NCBI GenBank assembly: GCA_900557365.1
Contig: UPXR01000001.1
Coordinates: forward strand, 186,001-250,000
Length of the DNA: 64,000 nucleotides
Direction of reading: 5' to 3'
From: an uncultured Dialister sp.
GTDB lineage: Bacteria; Bacillota_C; Negativicutes; Veillonellales; Dialisteraceae
Both the position numbers and the translations under genes were made by a program. Under the pieces are notes generated by a model. The model was not told where the DNA came from and did not search any database. It saw only the letters and a program-made list of their open reading frames with translations. The first letter of the stretch is position 1. Each line of letters opens with the position of its first letter. This document shows positions 60,709 to 64,000 of this stretch, piece by piece.

Positions 60709-61632
60709 CTATTTCTTCATCATATCATCCAGATGTCTTACTTCATGAAGCATGGACAAATGGTCCTTTGTAAATTCAATCCACAGCCGCGCCGCCCGGG
60801 ACAGATATCTGCCTTTCTTCCAGATTGCATACAGATGATGGGTCATCCGCGGTTCCGACATGACACGGGTCACCACCTTGCTGTCCTCACTGTTCAGCGG
60901 GCAGAGACGGGACGGCAGCAGAGCCACGCCCAGGCCGCTGGCCACGGTCTGCAGCATAAGCTCTCGCTGGCTCGTCTCGAAAACGATTTTCGGTGTGAAT
61001 CCGATCTTCTTGCAGTTCGTCATAATGTCATCATGCAGATTAAAATCATCCCGGTACAGCACGAGAGGATAGTCGGCCAGCAGCTTCATGGAAACCTCCC
61101 GGTTTTCCGCCAGCGGATACCCCTTCGGCATGACCACGCACATTTCATCCTCCGACAGGAATAAGGACTCAAAATCCTTGTTCGGGATGGTGCAGATGAT
61201 TCCCACATCAATGATGCCTTCCTGCACGGATGACTCAATCACCTTGGAGCCGTGCTCGTAAAGCTTGATGGAAATCTGGGGATAAGTCTTCTTGAATTCC
61301 CCGAGCAGCTTGGCAAACACATGCGCATCCGTAATCGGCGGCAGTCCGATCTCAATCGTATCCTGCTTCAGATTGAATTCGTTTTCAAAGTCTGATTTCA
61401 GATGTTCGAAAACAAAAAGGGCACGCTTTGCATAATTCAGGAAAATCGTTCCCGGCGCGGTGATTTCCACCGTCTTTGCGTTCCGGACAAAAAGCTGCAC
61501 TCCCAGCTCATCCTCCAGAGATTTGATCATGCGGCTGATGGCAGACTGGGAAATATGAAGATTTCTCGCCGCCTTGCTGAAGCTCTTCTGCTCCGCGACC
61601 TCCATAAAGTATTTCAAATGACGGTAATCCAT
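60709..61632 (-). CDS. LysR family transcriptional regulator
   Basis: A 307-residue regulator. The winged helix is MDYRHLKYFMEVAEQKSFSKAARNLHISQSAISRMIKSLE, followed by an effector-binding domain with DTIEIGLPPITDAHVFAKLL and LGVALLPSRLCP. AGGAGG precedes ATG by six bases. The gene is divergent from the pyruvate:ferredoxin oxidoreductase gene, so control of that gene is likely but unproven. The 350-base gap holds inverted repeats that could be its binding sites. Effector unknown. Confidence 0.88.
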   Translation of the reverse strand: MDYRHLKYFMEVAEQKSFSKAARNLHISQSAISRMIKSLEDELGVQLFVRNAKTVEITAPGTIFLNYAKRALFVFEHLKSDFENEFNLKQDTIEIGLPPITDAHVFAKLLGEFKKTYPQISIKLYEHGSKVIESSVQEGIIDVGIICTIPNKDFESLFLSEDEMCVVMPKGYPLAENREVSMKLLADYPLVLYRDDFNLHDDIMTNCKKIGFTPKIVFETSQRELMLQTVASGLGVALLPSRLCPLNSEDSKVVTRVMSEPRMTHHLYAIWKKGRYLSRAARLWIEFTKDHLSMLHEVRHLDDMMKK

Positions 61633-61695
61633 ATGACTCCTCCTTTGCCCCCCTGCTCTGCACAAGGATTTCTTATTCTTTCCGGTTCTTAAATC

Positions 61696-61724
61696 TTGTA
61701 CAACACATGACTTTATCTTATAAT
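61696..61724 (+). promoter_or_regulatory. Promoter of the pyruvate:ferredoxin oxidoreductase gene
   Basis: TTGTAC (61696-61701), 17-base spacer, TATAAT (61719-61724). It predicts a leader of about 250 bases before the start codon, which is long. Confidence 0.6.
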
Positions 61725-61747
61725 TAATTTGTATCTTTTTCAGATAC

Positions 61748-61767
61748 ACACATGAAAGTACATGTGT
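61748..61767. promoter_or_regulatory. Inverted repeat in the lysR-PFOR gap
   Basis: ACACATG (61748-61754), six-base loop, CATGTGT (61761-61767). It sits about 17 bases after the likely transcription start and may be a regulator site. A second palindromic region GGTACTCCCGGTACC is nearby at about 61783-61798. Confidence 0.45.
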
Positions 61768-61982
61768 ATGAGTTTTAATACGCGGTACTCCCGGTACCTA
61801 TGCATTATTCTCATAATTCATTGTACTCAATTTCCAAGTACCTTGCAAGAGAAATTCCATCGGAAGAACAGCGGGAAACACCGAAAATCACCCGGCTCCC
61901 GCCGCTTTCCGCATCTCCTGCAGGACGAGCTTATCCGGAAAGGAAAATTTCCCTTTCCAGGAAAAAAGGAGTGTGTTTTTTG

Positions 61983-64000
61983 GTGAGAAAAATCAAGACA
62001 ATGGACGGAAACACAGCGGCTGCGTATATTTCCTACGCATTCACGGAAGTAGCTGCTATTTACCCGATCACCCCGTCATCTCCCATGGCAGAATCCGTTG
62101 ATGAATGGGCTGCCCACGGGAAGAAAAATATTTTCGGCGATCCGGTCAAGGTTGTGGAAATGCAGGCCGAAGGCGGCGCTGCAGGTGCTTTCCACGGCTC
62201 CCTGCAGGGCGGTGCGCTGACCACCACCTATACCGCATCCCAGGGCATGCTCCTCATGATCCCGAATATGTACAAGGTAGCCGGCGAACTGCTCCCCGGC
62301 GTTTTCCATATCGCAGCCCGCGCACTGGCTAACCATGCCCTTTCCATTTTCGGCGATCATCAGGACGTTATGAGCGCCCGTGCTACCGGATGCGCCATGC
62401 TGGCAGAAGCCAACGCACAGGAAATCATGGATCTGGCAGGCATTGCCCATCTGGCAGCCATCAAGGGCCGGGTTCCCTTCATCAACTTCTTCGACGGCTT
62501 CCGCACCAGCCATGAAATCCAGAAGGTGGAAGTTCTCGATTATTCCGAACTGGAAGGCCTCATCGACAAGGAAGCGCTCGCACAGTTCCGCAAAAATGCC
62601 CTGAGCCCGAACCATCCGGTCATCCGCGGCACGGCAGAAAACCCGGACGTTTATTTCCAGCACTGCGAAGCAGCCAACCCCTTCTACAATGCGCTTCCGG
62701 ATATCGTCCAGGATTACATGGACAAGATTTCCGCCATCACCGGCAGAAGCTATCATCTCTTTGACTACTACGGCGCACCGGATGCAGACCGCATCGTGAT
62801 CGCCATCGGCTCCGTAACCGACATTGCAAAGGATGTCACGGACGCACTGAACGCACACGGCGAAAAGGTCGGCGTACTGAATGTTCATCTCTACCGTCCG
62901 TTCTCCGTCAAGCATTTCCTGAGCCAGATTCCTGACACAGTAAAGAAGATCGCCGTTCTCGACCGGACACGCGAACCCGGTGCCATCGGCGAACCGCTTT
63001 ACCTGGATGTAGTCAGCGCTGTTGCTTCCTCCGGCCGGAGCATCAAAGTCTGCGGCGGACGCTACGGCCTGGGCTCCAAGGATGTTGTTCCGGAAGATAT
63101 CATGGCGGTTTACGAACATCTGAAGGAAGAAAACCCGCGCCACAATTTCACCCTTTCCATTAAGGATGATGTTACCTGCCTGTCTCTGGCACCCGTACCG
63201 GTTCCGGAAATGCCGTCCAAGGAAGTGGCCTGCAAGTTCTGGGGCTTCGGTTCCGACGGCACTGTCGGCGCCAACAAGAGCGCCATCAAGATCATCGGCG
63301 ACCATACCGATCTTTATGCACAGGGCTACTTTGCTTATGACTCCAAGAAATCCGGCGGTGTCACTATTTCCCACCTCCGTTTCGGACCGGACCCGATCCG
63401 CAAGCCTTACCTGATCAGCAAAGCAGATTACATCGCCTGCCATCGTCCGTCCTACATCTACAAATACGATCTGCTCCGCGGCTTCAAGCCCGGCGGCATT
63501 TTCCTGCTGAACTCTCCCTGGAGAAAGGAAGACCTGGACCGTGTTCTCCCGGCTCCGATGAAGAGAAAGCTTGCTGCTCTCAAGGCAAAATTCTACATCA
63601 TTGATGCCTTTGAAATTGCCCGCAAGATCGGTCTCGGCGGCCGCATCAACATGATCATGCAGTCCGCTTTCTTCCATCTGACCCACATCATTCCCGATGA
63701 AGACGCTATCCGTTACCTGAAGGAATCCAACGAAGCCTCCTACGGCAAGAAGGGCCAGAACGTAGTCGACATGAACAATGAAGCAGTCGATGCAGGCTTT
63801 ACCGGCGTGGAAGAAGTGGAAATCCCCGCAGAATGGGAACATGCTACCACCGGCGGCGCTGTTGCTCATGTAGCCCGTCCCGATTTTGTCCGTGACGTAT
63901 GCGATGTCATGAACCGTCAGGAAGGGGACGACCTCCCTGTTTCCACCTTCAAGGGCATTGAAGACGGCACATTCCCCACCGGCACGTCCAAGTACGAACG
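61983..64000 (+). CDS. nifJ: Pyruvate:ferredoxin (flavodoxin) oxidoreductase, 5' part
   Basis: About 672 residues of a protein usually near 1170, open to the window end. It oxidises pyruvate and CoA to acetyl-CoA and CO2 with reduction of ferredoxin, the main anaerobic fate of pyruvate. The N-terminus KIKTMDGNTAAAYISYAF and AIYPITPSSPMAE is diagnostic; EGGAAGAFHGSLQGGALTTTYTASQG follows. The second domain is about residues 260-400, and the gamma domain begins near FWGFGSDGTVGANKSAIKII. The ferredoxin and TPP domains lie beyond the window. The start is GTG at 61983 (or TTG at 61980); GGAG is 8-11 bases before it. A 250-base leader and a divergent LysR gene precede it. Confidence 0.95.
   Translation, partial: MRKIKTMDGNTAAAYISYAFTEVAAIYPITPSSPMAESVDEWAAHGKKNIFGDPVKVVEMQAEGGAAGAFHGSLQGGALTTTYTASQGMLLMIPNMYKVAGELLPGVFHIAARALANHALSIFGDHQDVMSARATGCAMLAEANAQEIMDLAGIAHLAAIKGRVPFINFFDGFRTSHEIQKVEVLDYSELEGLIDKEALAQFRKNALSPNHPVIRGTAENPDVYFQHCEAANPFYNALPDIVQDYMDKISAITGRSYHLFDYYGAPDADRIVIAIGSVTDIAKDVTDALNAHGEKVGVLNVHLYRPFSVKHFLSQIPDTVKKIAVLDRTREPGAIGEPLYLDVVSAVASSGRSIKVCGGRYGLGSKDVVPEDIMAVYEHLKEENPRHNFTLSIKDDVTCLSLAPVPVPEMPSKEVACKFWGFGSDGTVGANKSAIKIIGDHTDLYAQGYFAYDSKKSGGVTISHLRFGPDPIRKPYLISKADYIACHRPSYIYKYDLLRGFKPGGIFLLNSPWRKEDLDRVLPAPMKRKLAALKAKFYIIDAFEIARKIGLGGRINMIMQSAFFHLTHIIPDEDAIRYLKESNEASYGKKGQNVVDMNNEAVDAGFTGVEEVEIPAEWEHATTGGAVAHVARPDFVRDVCDVMNRQEGDDLPVSTFKGIEDGTFPTGTSKYE

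Noticed and set aside
62076..63869. A 597-codon open frame opposite the pyruvate:ferredoxin oxidoreductase gene
   Set aside because: The plus-strand reading matches the oxidoreductase throughout; the antisense frame has no family motif and results from codon bias.
1..64000. CRISPR arrays, IS elements, prophage or plasmid signatures
   Set aside because: Apart from hairpins and one 18-bp tandem repeat I found no regularly spaced repeats, transposase, integrase or phage genes; gene content is housekeeping and metabolic.

Overview
The window comes from a diderm member of the Firmicutes, most likely class Negativicutes (Veillonellaceae; Dialister- or Megasphaera-like). The placement is by inference, without a database search. 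Firmicute hallmarks are an hrcA-grpE-dnaK-dnaJ operon under a CIRCE element, a SAM-I riboswitch on metNIQ, a glycine T-box on glyQS, a sufCBDSU operon, a cdaA-cdaR-glmM locus and YerC. Outer-membrane hallmarks are an AcrAB-type RND pump and ArnT-like lipid-linked glycosyltransferases. A pyruvate:ferredoxin oxidoreductase points to strictly anaerobic metabolism. All DNA looks chromosomal: I saw no tRNA, rRNA, IS element, phage gene, CRISPR array or origin.

Layout. 1-3.5 kb (- strand): an orphan amino-acid binding lipoprotein, acetolactate decarboxylase, a phosphohexomutase and YerC. 3.6-6.4 kb (+): SAM riboswitch and metNIQ. 6.5-7.8 kb (+): MFS exporter. 7.8-12.7 kb (-): dnaJ, dnaK, grpE, hrcA and CIRCE. 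13-14 kb (-): rpsF-ssb-rpsR. 14.1-17 kb: SDR, a small membrane protein and NhaC. 17.1-21.4 kb: a likely four-gene operon (iron alcohol dehydrogenase, cupin, phosphatase lipoprotein, RibD-like reductase), divergent from a MerR regulator with a 16-bp palindrome between them. 21.5-25.5 kb: HAD phosphatase, DMT transporter, 2-hydroxyacid dehydrogenase and RluA pseudouridine synthase. 25.6-30 kb (-): RND pump. 30.1-32.9 kb (-): lone pseudopilin, then a DUF4130/radical-SAM pair of unknown DNA-related role. 32.9-36.7 kb (-): bioY, a MaoC-like hotdog gene, an atypical thiolase and an AMP-forming ligase behind a BirA-like operator. 36.9-40 kb (-): glyS and glyQ with T-box. 40.2-42.4 kb: a secreted WG-repeat protein and a small membrane protein. 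42.5-47.7 kb (-): suf operon. 47.9-49.7 kb (-): two more orphan amino-acid binding lipoproteins. 50-54.6 kb (+): DedA, two ArnT-like glycosyltransferases and a UDG-family protein. 54.7-56.8 kb (-): GtrA, a GT2 glycosyltransferase and Maf. 56.9-60.1 kb (-): glmM, cdaR and cdaA. 60.4-61.6 kb (-): a small membrane protein and a LysR regulator. 62 kb to the end (+): pyruvate:ferredoxin oxidoreductase, cut by the window edge.

How the genes work together. Methionine uptake, glycyl-tRNA charging and chaperone supply are each governed by a recognisable cis element. The bioY cluster resembles the yhfUTS genes of Bacillus subtilis, with an added hotdog protein, and suggests acyl-chain chemistry tied to biotin status. 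The GT2, GtrA and two GT83-like proteins could build, flip and transfer a lipid-linked sugar onto an envelope glycolipid. The radical-SAM/DUF4130 pair belongs to families linked to UDG-like domains, and a separate UDG-family gene lies about 21 kb away.

The least explained parts are the hotdog/thiolase/ligase cluster, the radical-SAM pair, the MerR-controlled operon, and the LysR gene with its co-transcribed membrane peptide.
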